From contig DATNFO010000015.1 in the NCBI GenBank assembly GCA_035606355.1, forward strand, positions 293,718 through 357,717: a stretch of DNA of 64,000 nucleotides, given 5' to 3'. Positions 54,738 to 61,812 of this stretch are shown here, piece after piece. The stretch comes from Sulfopaludibacter sp035606355. GTDB taxonomy: Bacteria > Acidobacteriota > Terriglobia > Bryobacterales > Bryobacteraceae. The translations under genes and the position numbers were made by a program. Numbering within the stretch: the first letter of the stretch is position 1; every line of letters begins with the position of its first letter. The notes beneath the pieces were generated by a model, which saw only the letters and a program-made list of their open reading frames with translations, had not been told where the DNA came from and made no database searches.

Positions 54738-55955
54738 ATGGTCAAAGGGCCGCTACCCGACCGATTGGAATTCGCAATCCTCCAGATCGTGATGTCATTC
54801 GGAGGTGGCAAGCACCAAGCGTCGTGGGGCGAATGGGGCAATTCCGTCAGGAGATTGGTTCACGATTTGACGGATGACGCAGAACTCAAAGCTGCCTTCA
54901 AACGCCTCTGGAAACGTGGGACTCTCCAGCTTTGGAAATATAGCGGCGGGCAACCTTGGGATTATTCAGGTTCAGAAGAAGACGATGAGGGCTTTTTCTT
55001 CATTGGTCCGTTCGGTGCGACGATCACCGAGGAGGGACGGAGCCACTGGGGAAAGCTCAACGTCCCTCAACGGGAGAGAGTGTTCATCAGCCACATTACT
55101 GAAGAAAAGCCGGTCGCACACGTCTTGCAGAGATACGTAAAGTTGGCGTTCGGAGACAAGGTTCCCGTGTTCGTCTCCTCCGATGGTAAGAGTATCGGCG
55201 GCGGGCGCAAATGGTACAACCACATCATTGAGAATCTGCGCTTGAGCGAGATCGTGCTCGTGTTGGTCTCTCAGGAATCAAAGGGCCGTGAATGGATCAA
55301 CTTTGAGGCTGGATTCGGTGAGGGGATGGAAAGCCTTGTGGTCCCGGTCGCAATCAAGCACATGTCGGTTGGGCAGATGTCATGGCCGATGGCTGGCATA
55401 CAGGCTCGGAGCGTTGACGATATCGGACTGATCTTGGATGACATCGGGAATCGGCTTGGCATCAGTCCGGGTGCTATTGATGCGAAGGCGTATTCGCAGG
55501 AGATGGAAGAAGCGGAGACGGCATTGATCTACAGATCGTTGAAAGTTGAGCCGGTACCAAGCGGAAATTCGCTTTGGTTCGACATTCAGAACGTCGGCAA
55601 CGTGGATCTCGAACTGTTGATGTTCGAGGTACATGTTCCGAGATCCGTGCTGGCGCAAGAATACATGGGCGGCATGTCCGGGATTGTTGAGATCGCAGGT
55701 GGTTCGAGGAATGGCGTCCCTTATATCTCCTACTTCTGCTACTCGAACCGGGGGGTCTGCGGAAATACTCAGCCCATCTTGCGACCCGTCATCACGCCGT
55801 CAATGGGCAAGGTCCGTCCGATACTTGAAATTCCAATTCGGACAGGTCTGAACCCAGATGAGCGAGAGTTGCCGATCTATTTCCAGATTCATGCAATCGG
55901 ATATCGGACGGATGCGGAAGAGCGCAAAATCGTGGACATGGCAGCATGGGTATAG
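54738..55955 (+). CDS. TIR-domain protein with N-terminal winged helix and C-terminal beta domain
   Basis: 405 residues in three parts. About 1-105 is winged-helix-like (LEFAILQIVMSFGGG... ATITEEGRSHW). About 112-250 is a TIR domain (RVFISHITEEKPVAHVL, IVLVLVSQESKGREWINFEAGFGEG), with E190 in WINFE at the position of the NAD-cleaving glutamate of bacterial TIRs. About 260-405 is a beta-rich domain (FDIQNVGNVDLELLMFEVHVP). TIR proteins in islands usually serve anti-phage defence by degrading NAD or making cyclic-ADPR signals. A TAAGGTGA lies about 8 nt before the ATG. No ThsA-like or SAVED partner is beside it. Confidence 0.8.
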   Translation: MVKGPLPDRLEFAILQIVMSFGGGKHQASWGEWGNSVRRLVHDLTDDAELKAAFKRLWKRGTLQLWKYSGGQPWDYSGSEEDDEGFFFIGPFGATITEEGRSHWGKLNVPQRERVFISHITEEKPVAHVLQRYVKLAFGDKVPVFVSSDGKSIGGGRKWYNHIIENLRLSEIVLVLVSQESKGREWINFEAGFGEGMESLVVPVAIKHMSVGQMSWPMAGIQARSVDDIGLILDDIGNRLGISPGAIDAKAYSQEMEEAETALIYRSLKVEPVPSGNSLWFDIQNVGNVDLELLMFEVHVPRSVLAQEYMGGMSGIVEIAGGSRNGVPYISYFCYSNRGVCGNTQPILRPVITPSMGKVRPILEIPIRTGLNPDERELPIYFQIHAIGYRTDAEERKIVDMAAWV

Positions 55956-56146
55956 ACTTTGAAAGCCAAGACGGATTGCTACGTTTCCGCTCCGGGAGCC
56001 GCCACCTTTGGCTGCATCGGAACGTTTCGGCATGAAACCCCGAACGAATCGGTAGAATCTGATTTGCGATCAAATCGGGCGAACGCACTACTCCCCGACT
56101 GAGAGCTACAAGAGAGCACCATTTCAGAAGAAGGGCAAACAGGACG

Positions 56147-56162
56147 AACAAAACGTTTTGTT
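56147..56162. promoter_or_regulatory. Perfect 16-bp palindrome upstream of a small gene
   Basis: AACAAAACGTTTTGTT, perfectly symmetric, 13 nt before the ATG at 56176; half of it (AACAAAA) is repeated directly at the ATG. It may be an operator for a dimeric repressor. 55956-56146 shows no gene. Confidence 0.4.
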
Positions 56163-56175
56163 TTGATTCAACAAA

Positions 56176-56427
56176 ATGATTGATGCCAATACCGCCGTCA
56201 CATTCGCTGAGAAATACCTTCGTGACATCAAACGACCCACGTTCGATTTCAGAATTGAGGTGCGAGAAGTCGAACTTATCGAGGACAGCAAGTTTTGGCG
56301 TGTGACACTCTTTGCAACCGCTTATGGCTTGGGGGAGTACGGCGGGGTCACTACCGAAACCTGCCTCAAGGTGTTAACGCTCAACGCCACAAGCGGAGCG
56401 TTGGTGGCGATGAAGGACCGCATTTAG
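56176..56427 (+). CDS. Small hypothetical protein
   Basis: 83 residues with an alternating helix-strand pattern (EKYLRDIKRPTFDFRIEVREVELIEDSKFWRVTLFATAYG). This resembles the small cystatin/PepSY-like or immunity-type folds often seen near effectors, but no family is recognised. A 16-bp palindrome precedes it. It has no export signal. It ends just before the frameshifted copy at 56429. Confidence 0.5.
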   Translation: MIDANTAVTFAEKYLRDIKRPTFDFRIEVREVELIEDSKFWRVTLFATAYGLGEYGGVTTETCLKVLTLNATSGALVAMKDRI

Positions 56428-56428
56428 C

Positions 56429-56508
56429 GCAGAAAACCGACAACTCGAAGCGAATGTCGGAGTTCATGTTCGTGGATGCGGTGCTGACAGCGCTACGGAA
56501 TGGGACGG
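56429..56508 (+). pseudogene. Frameshifted fragment of a paralogue of the gene at 54023
   Basis: It matches 54146-54221 closely: both contain CTCGAAGCG, then ATGTC, then TTCATGTTCGTGGA, then GTGCTGA, in the same order. One extra base in the GTCGGAGTTC stretch shifts the frame, and no start codon precedes it. The rest of the paralogue is missing. Confidence 0.75.
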
Positions 56509-56643
56509 GGAGATCACGGCTAAAGCGCCGGGATGGGTACAAGGTCTACGTTAGAGCCGCACCGGAAATTGGAGTATCGGTCAAACCGGGTGACGGATAC
56601 GGTCAGAAAGCCGTCTGCCGGATGAACCGGCCAAAATAGTAAT

Positions 56644-57318
56644 ATGCCAGCCACATTCGATTGGATTCTTGCCGCTTTGGGTTCGACGGTCTTGACCAGC
56701 GCCGCCGTAGTCGTGATCGTAAAGACTCTCGTGAAGCCCATCTGGGCAGCTTTGAACTCCTATTCAAGCGGCTACGCACAGCAGAAGGCTTCAATTGACG
56801 CCCGGTTTTCTCAGATCGAAAAGCTCATTGAAGAACAGAAGCAAATCGCACGGGCCGTGGAAACAATCAAACACGAACTCGCTGCCGAAGCGAAGGGCCG
56901 GGACAATCGGTGGGAGTTTCGGAAAGAGATCTACGTGAATCTAGTCACCTCCATAACCGACTGTACCGCCGCTCTAGGAAGACTACATGAGATTAAAACA
57001 CTGTTCCCGGAAGGCACTCAGAGCGCCAACGCATTATGGCAAGGGAGAATGGATGAGTATCACGCCGTCTTTAAGACAGCATCGGCATCGTTCGTTCGTT
57101 ACCTACATCTCGCTCCACTTGCAGCCACGCATAAGGTTCGGCGGATATTGACAGAATTGGACAGACAACTTCCGCCGCTGTTCTCGCTGAATCCACAACA
57201 CGCCGTTTCTTTGGACGTTCTTCGGCTTTTCAACGATGCACGTGACGCCATTGAGGTTGCTGCTTACGATGACCTCTGGGGCACGCCGGGGTCATCTACC
57301 GAACCCACGACGCATTGA
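56644..57318 (+). CDS. Membrane-anchored coiled-coil protein
   Basis: 224 residues. One N-terminal TM helix (about 8-30, WILAALGSTVLTSAAVVVIVKTLV), then a coiled coil (about 45-85, DARFSQIEKLIEEQKQIARAVETIKHELAAE) and a helical C-terminal domain with Trp/Tyr/His motifs (ALWQGRMDEYHAVF). No family is recognised. Such single-TM helical proteins often accompany defence genes as effectors, but here that is only guessed from the neighbours. Confidence 0.6.
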   Translation: MPATFDWILAALGSTVLTSAAVVVIVKTLVKPIWAALNSYSSGYAQQKASIDARFSQIEKLIEEQKQIARAVETIKHELAAEAKGRDNRWEFRKEIYVNLVTSITDCTAALGRLHEIKTLFPEGTQSANALWQGRMDEYHAVFKTASASFVRYLHLAPLAATHKVRRILTELDRQLPPLFSLNPQHAVSLDVLRLFNDARDAIEVAAYDDLWGTPGSSTEPTTH

Positions 57319-57372
57319 CCCGTGTCGCAGCCGCAAGACGGCAAAAATCCGGTGGCGAATAAAAAGCGAATC

Positions 57373-57381
57373 TGCTATTCT
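57373..57381 (+). promoter_or_regulatory. Extended -10 (TGnTATTCT) of the TIR four-gene cluster
   Basis: TGCTATTCT ends 8 nt before the ATG at 57390, with no SD in between. It matches the element in front of the first TIR locus at seven fixed positions plus the TG. Confidence 0.45.
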
Positions 57382-57389
57382 GGCTTCGC

Positions 57390-57626
57390 ATGGCACGCCG
57401 CCCGGAACGGGAACCGGTGATGAACCGTGAGGAACTGACCGAGTTCAGTCGGCGCTTGTCCATGCTGAGTACGGATGGTGTCGAAGGCGTCTACCGGACG
57501 GCGCACAACGACTGCCGTTACGATGGGAAACGGCTCCCGCCCGCCGCTGCGGTGCAACAGTTGGTGGCTGCGTGGAGGGTTCTACGAAGGATGAAGCACG
57601 GCGATGGTTCCAGCCGAAGAGCTTGA
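57390..57626 (+). CDS. Small basic protein opening the TIR cluster
   Basis: 78 residues, Arg-rich (MARRPEREPVMNREELTEFSRRLSML, ending AWRVLRRMKHGDGSSRRA). An ATG at residue 11 is an alternative start. The end overlaps the start of the TIR gene by 23 nt in another frame, so translation is probably coupled. No family is recognised. It has the same position relative to a TIR gene as the 91-residue protein at 54444, but no obvious sequence similarity. Confidence 0.5.
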   Translation: MARRPEREPVMNREELTEFSRRLSMLSTDGVEGVYRTAHNDCRYDGKRLPPAAAVQQLVAAWRVLRRMKHGDGSSRRA

Positions 57627-58488
57627 ACTGAAAATCTTCCGATTCGCTGAATCTGCTGGCAAGGCGAGATGGCGACCCGCCGATCTCGGTACGCTGGCGA
57701 ATTCCCTTCAATCCGTGGAACAGGCCGTGCTCGTTGATGCCCTTGACGATCTCTACGCCCGGAGATTCATGGAGTTCCGCCAATGGAGCTATCCCAAAAA
57801 CGATTGGGTGCGGTATGCGGGCGACCGTGAATACTTCAGCTACCCGTTTGAACTGCGTGTGACCTTTCCCGGACGAAAATACTTCGAGGGGCTTGAGGCA
57901 CAATCGTCACGTACCCGATCAACTGAACCGAGCGGCGTCGAAGTTCGGGTTGCCGGAAAGTCGCATGGCAACTCCACGGTCACGGCGAAACTCGACACGT
58001 CGCCACAGGTGATTGCGGCACCGGCATCGGCACCACCTAGAGCGTTCGTCAGCCACAGCGGGCAGGATCACCAGTTCGTGCACAAGTTCGCTGTGGATTT
58101 ATGCGACTACGGCGTGGACGCTTGGTATTCACAATGGGAAATCAAGGCGGGTGATTCCATTCCTGAGAGAATTGGCAGGGGTCTTGAGGATTGTGAGTTT
58201 TTCATATACGTGCTATCGAATAACAGCATCAGTTCGCCTTGGGTTCAGGCCGAACTTGAAACGGCGATAGGCCGGAAGATGGCGGGCAAAGTCCAGAAGA
58301 TCATCCCGATCAAAATAGACGATTGCGACAAATGCCCGCCGATGATCGGTTCACTGAACCGGGTCACCTTCACGCCGGAAACTTACGAACTGCGACTCAA
58401 GGATGTAGTCAACAGCATCTTGGATGTTGAATTGAAACCACCAGTACGCAATCGGCTGGACCAACAGAAAGAAGAACGACAAAGATGA
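57604..58488 (+). CDS. Winged-helix/TIR protein (TIR gene 2)
   Basis: 294 residues. About 5-100 is a winged-helix-like domain (ELELKIFRFAESAGKARWRPADLG... FPGRKYFEGLE). A linker is followed by a TIR domain (146-275): RAFVSHSGQDHQFVHKFAVDLCDYGVDAWYSQWEIKAGDSI, IYVLSNNSISSPWVQAELETA, with E217 in WVQAE as the expected NADase glutamate. It overlaps the next gene by ATGA. Both TIR proteins in the island share the winged helix-TIR order, though the second lacks the C-terminal beta domain. It probably senses infection and acts on NAD. Confidence 0.85.
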   Translation: MVPAEELELKIFRFAESAGKARWRPADLGTLANSLQSVEQAVLVDALDDLYARRFMEFRQWSYPKNDWVRYAGDREYFSYPFELRVTFPGRKYFEGLEAQSSRTRSTEPSGVEVRVAGKSHGNSTVTAKLDTSPQVIAAPASAPPRAFVSHSGQDHQFVHKFAVDLCDYGVDAWYSQWEIKAGDSIPERIGRGLEDCEFFIYVLSNNSISSPWVQAELETAIGRKMAGKVQKIIPIKIDDCDKCPPMIGSLNRVTFTPETYELRLKDVVNSILDVELKPPVRNRLDQQKEERQR

Positions 58489-59369
58489 CTTTCCCAATTC
58501 AAATGAACGATTTGGGAACCCTCGTTGCACATCTACGCAGGGAAGGATTCGACGCCCGAACTGATCTGTTCAATGGGCAGGTTGGGTTGATCGTCGGCCC
58601 AAACGGTCTGGACCCGAAGCGGATGCCGCCCGAAACGGCGGGGCTGTTCTTCCCGTTGTGGGAATTGAACTCCGTTCCGAATAGAGCCTTGGTAGAAGCC
58701 AGAAAGTTCCACGAGATCTTCGAGAATCGCCCGCCTGACTGGAAGTTCAATCGTCCGTACCAGCGCAACGTGGATCAGATTCGATTGGATCTGCATCACT
58801 GGAACCGGAGCGCTGCGCTATTGGGGGATCGGACGCTCGAAGGTGATATCCAACGGGAGCTAGTCCGTCGATACCCACCAAATGATTTCCCAGTGAACAT
58901 TGATGTTGTTGGTGGACAGAATCAGACGTATGCGATGGTTCAAGTCACGAACTTCGATGCGGGAATCGAGGAGAAGGCGAAGGCCATCCCAGAGGATTTC
59001 ATCGGCGCTGGAGGAATGCGTGCGGCGGTGCTTGCCGCTGCCGAGAAGTTGGTAACGGAGCTTCAGCGAACCGGGCGGGTTGCTGTAGTTCCAGACAAAC
59101 CGAAGGTTCGCCTGACAGCGCCACTCACGATACACGCAATCGCATGGGTTGGTGACGGCCCGGACGCCACAGAGCGGACCCAAGTGACGCAATATGAAGT
59201 CCGGGGTGGACTACCGCCCGGAGAACAGGCATGGATCGCCAATTTTGGAGCACCCTACCGGCACGATTGGCAATTACTCCGGGCACGACACGGGGTTCAA
59301 ACCGACTGGACTGGGCACTTCGAGAGTGCTGAATCTGCTTTGGCCGCATTGGAAGAGGAATTCCGATGA
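58485..59369 (+). CDS. Unknown partner of TIR gene 2
   Basis: 294 residues, coupled to the TIR gene by a 4-nt overlap. The N-terminal half (VAHLRREGFDARTDLFNGQVGLIVGPNGLDPKRMPPETAGLFFPLWELN) and the middle (FPVNIDVVGGQNQTYAMVQVTNFDAGIEEKAKAIPEDFIGAGGMRAAVLAAAEKL) look like mixed alpha/beta. The end has a Trp-rich HAIAWVGDGP...EQAWIANFGAPYRHDW. No TM segment, signal or known family is recognised. Its position suggests a sensor or effector for the TIR protein. Confidence 0.65.
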   Translation: MTFPIQMNDLGTLVAHLRREGFDARTDLFNGQVGLIVGPNGLDPKRMPPETAGLFFPLWELNSVPNRALVEARKFHEIFENRPPDWKFNRPYQRNVDQIRLDLHHWNRSAALLGDRTLEGDIQRELVRRYPPNDFPVNIDVVGGQNQTYAMVQVTNFDAGIEEKAKAIPEDFIGAGGMRAAVLAAAEKLVTELQRTGRVAVVPDKPKVRLTAPLTIHAIAWVGDGPDATERTQVTQYEVRGGLPPGEQAWIANFGAPYRHDWQLLRARHGVQTDWTGHFESAESALAALEEEFR

Positions 59370-59379
59370 AGGATTACAT

Positions 59380-59607
59380 GTGACTGTGGAGCACATCATG
59401 ACAAAATGGAAGTACGGTTTAGCCTACTTTATTGACGGCACGATTGAAGCGCACCCTGAGTACATGAGCGATATGGATGGCGGGCCGCAGAGCATCGCTC
59501 ACTTCCTCGAAGAAGCTGGTGAAAAGGGTTGGGAACTCTGTACGCTGCTACAGGGCAAGACCGACAAACCGCACGACTCATGCTTGGTTTTCAAGCGACC
59601 TGCCTAA
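59380..59607 (+). CDS. DUF4177-like small protein, last of the TIR cluster
   Basis: 75 residues if started at the GTG at 59380, which has GAAGGA 6 nt upstream; the ATG at 59398 is the alternative. The pattern KWKYGLAYF...LEEAGEKGWELCTLLQGK...CLVFKRP resembles DUF4177, short proteins with (K)WEYK and GWEL motifs and unknown role. It follows the TIR partner by 10 nt, so it fits in the same transcript. Confidence 0.55.
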   Translation: MTVEHIMTKWKYGLAYFIDGTIEAHPEYMSDMDGGPQSIAHFLEEAGEKGWELCTLLQGKTDKPHDSCLVFKRPA

Positions 59608-59709
59608 GAGGGACTTCGGCATAGTGTGTCGCTTCGTTACCGAGTATTTGGGACCGAAGATCGGCAGCGATCATGAGTTGCCGCCTACGCCGACACGCAA
59701 TAGAATTAC

Positions 59710-60279
59710 ATGATTACCGTGTACACCGAAGATGAATTCACGGCGGCGCTGCAAACTGTAAAAGCGGAGTTCGCCGCCAAAGTCGGCGCTCGACCGCAAC
59801 TCACGATTGAAGAGACGATGGAAATCCGGGAATACGCCAAGTCCCGGACAGATCTCGTTTCACATAACCTGACGGCTGAACAGGCCGCTTGGAAGGCTCT
59901 ATATGACGGACTGACCGAGGAGCTTCGCAGCACTACACCCGATGTAATGGCAGAAGTTGAGCCGCTGGAAAAACAGATGGCTTCGCTCCAATCCCTTCAA
60001 ACTTTGATGAAGGCGAAATTGGACGCTCATCCCAACGATTTCGGATATCGAGTGCCACTCGGTTTTCTGATCGTGGGCGGTCTGATCGGGTGGTTCATCA
60101 ATCCAAGCCTCTGGTCGGTCATCGGTAGCGGCTTGGCGTCATGGATCGCCGGAATGTTTGTTGCGGTATTCGTGACGGACAGTGCCAAGGTTCAGAGCGA
60201 TCTCGCAATTCGTATGAACCGTGTCGGCTTGAAGCGGACGGCGCATTGGCTGTACACACGTGCGTTGACGGTTCGGTAA
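59710..60279 (+). CDS. Hypothetical protein with two C-terminal TM helices
   Basis: 189 residues. A soluble helical part (1-110, Glu/Ala-rich) is followed by two close TM helices (about 115-135 and 140-160, VPLGFLIVGGLIGWFI and VIGSGLASWIAGMFVAVFV) and a basic tail. The TM hairpin with a cytosolic helical domain resembles effector or holin-like proteins, but no family is recognised. It lies 102 nt after the TIR cluster and could be its downstream membrane effector or independent. Confidence 0.55.
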   Translation: MITVYTEDEFTAALQTVKAEFAAKVGARPQLTIEETMEIREYAKSRTDLVSHNLTAEQAAWKALYDGLTEELRSTTPDVMAEVEPLEKQMASLQSLQTLMKAKLDAHPNDFGYRVPLGFLIVGGLIGWFINPSLWSVIGSGLASWIAGMFVAVFVTDSAKVQSDLAIRMNRVGLKRTAHWLYTRALTVR

Positions 60280-60377
60280 AACCATCGGTATCGACACTTC
60301 GACAAATGCAGGGCGACAGTCATTTCGGTGAAATTGGGTCGGTAGAAGATAGGGCGTTTCTACTGGACGGAATTCGC

Positions 60378-60507
60378 AAAGGGACTCCGTTTCACGGCTT
60401 TTTGGGCCGAATCTTCTGTAGGCTTCACTTCCGGGTCGGGTACTGGACCGTCATGTTTGCATCCCGGCCCCTCCAAACCGGCAGGAGTCCCTTTTCCGAT
60501 ATCTTCT
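60378..60507. other. Structured non-coding region with nested inverted repeats
   Basis: AAAGGGACTCC (60378-60388) pairs with GGAGTCCCTTT (60484-60494). An outer pair, AGAAGATA (about 60346) and TATCTTCT (about 60502), frames it. The 308-nt gap 60280-60587 has no convincing gene. A structured RNA or a past insertion boundary is possible. Confidence 0.35.
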
Positions 60508-60587
60508 CCGGGTGATGTAGGACGCAATCTCCCTCCTCTGAAAATCGGGGCGGTCGCTCTACAGAGCAACGCAGATGGGACCCTTCT

Positions 60588-61235
60588 TCAAAACCTCACT
60601 GTCGGTTTTTCGGTGGGTCTACCTGTTGTGATTTTTGGACGCTGATTCCGCAGTGGACGGGTGGTTGCCCCACGGGAAGTCGGCCACGTGTGAGCATGGA
60701 ACTTCTCCAGTTCGACGGAGCGTGTCGCCACGAACCGATACGCTTCCAAACATCCCGTTTGAAAATTGCAGAACTGAACAACGATGTATTCCTCACCCGG
60801 AAGATGCCCATGAAACGCCTTCAGTTCGTCCGCAATTCTGTCAATGATGCTTTGGCGTCGGAGTTGGGCTGAATCGGAGAAGACCATCAGTTTCAGCGGC
60901 GCTTTGGCATAGAGGAGTTTCCTGAAATCGTAGAGTACGTCGGCAACGTACATGCTCGTCTCGCACTCCACGGCTAGACCCATCGTGCCAGAAGGGGCGA
61001 TCCAAACAACATCGTAAAGGAACTCCTGCGGGTGGGACTCATGGACGGTTTCCATTCCGCAAGTGCGGCCCAACGCATCAAGCACCCTTGCGATTTCGTG
61101 TTTCATCTGGGCCTTCACCGCTTTGAACTCCGCACGCCCAGTGGGAGCCGCCGAGAAGACCTGCATCTCGGTCATGGCTCGGACCAAGGCTTCTGCTGTG
61201 ACTGCGGGTGATCCGAATATCTCTTGTGCGGGCAT
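60588..61235 (-). CDS. Possible PD-(D/E)xK nuclease-fold protein
   Basis: 215 residues. The segment EFLYDVVWIAPSGTMGLAVECETSMYVADVLYDFRKLLYAKAPLKLMVF holds D75, then E90-C-E92 and downstream Lys107/Lys112, the D...ExE/K spacing of PD-(D/E)xK nucleases, with the E replacing K variant seen in some families. A basic tail (RPLRNQRPKITTGRPTEK) could bind nucleic acid. The family is not recognised. It lies 16 nt after the next minus-strand gene and is likely the last of that unit. Confidence 0.5.
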   Translation of the reverse strand: MPAQEIFGSPAVTAEALVRAMTEMQVFSAAPTGRAEFKAVKAQMKHEIARVLDALGRTCGMETVHESHPQEFLYDVVWIAPSGTMGLAVECETSMYVADVLYDFRKLLYAKAPLKLMVFSDSAQLRRQSIIDRIADELKAFHGHLPGEEYIVVQFCNFQTGCLEAYRFVATRSVELEKFHAHTWPTSRGATTRPLRNQRPKITTGRPTEKPTVRF

Positions 61236-61251
61236 GGAAATCGCTCGTGTG

Positions 61252-61770
61252 CTATGGCGTTGGTGAAATCGTCAAATACCATTGCTTGTGAAATTCGCTG
61301 AACTGGTCCAATTCCTTCGTCATAACTCCAAGCCAGCCGCCCGTCCATTCAGGAAACGCCTTCGTTCCGTCCGGTCGGTATAGATGCGAAGTGAAGGTCC
61401 GCATCGTGTAGACGGGGTTTTGGAAATCGAATTCGCTGCCAAGCTGCTTAAAGTACTTGCCCTCAAGAAAGAATCGAACATCGCCCCGGTACTGCAACTC
61501 GACCTTTTCAAATTCGTGCTCTCGAAGCGCCTTTGATGATTGCAGAAATACTCTAAACACGTCTGCCATGCTGTTGTCCCCGGACACGGATCTCAGATCG
61601 AACGACAATACGGACGGGCTGATGTAATTGTGGTAATGAACCCGGACTTCGATCCCATGATTCCTCGAATCCTGACCGAGCGTCGTGTCAACCGGTTTTG
61701 AAAGAGTGATGTAGTTCCATCCGGCGATAGAACCAACGAGCAACATGAGCACGATGATTGTCCGTTTCAT
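61252..61770 (-). CDS. Hypothetical exported or anchored protein
   Basis: 172 residues. An uncleaved or cleavable hydrophobic N-terminus (MKRTIIVLMLLVGSIAGWNYI) is followed by a beta-rich domain (EVRVHYHNYISPSVLSFDLRSVSGDNSMADVFRVFLQSSKAL) and several aromatic motifs (FTSHLYRPDGTKAFPEWTGG). No family is recognised. It is the middle gene of the minus-strand unit 63468-60588, with 42-nt and 16-nt gaps. Confidence 0.55.
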   Translation of the reverse strand: MKRTIIVLMLLVGSIAGWNYITLSKPVDTTLGQDSRNHGIEVRVHYHNYISPSVLSFDLRSVSGDNSMADVFRVFLQSSKALREHEFEKVELQYRGDVRFFLEGKYFKQLGSEFDFQNPVYTMRTFTSHLYRPDGTKAFPEWTGGWLGVMTKELDQFSEFHKQWYLTISPTP

Positions 61771-61812
61771 TCGGTTCCTTCGAGCGCCGAAGCTCTACGG
61801 TATGGCACTGGT

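Noticed and set aside
60457..60645. 62-residue plus-strand frame and the opposing 69-residue frame
   Set aside because: Both overlap the structured gap, lack ribosome sites and have no family; unlikely to be genes.
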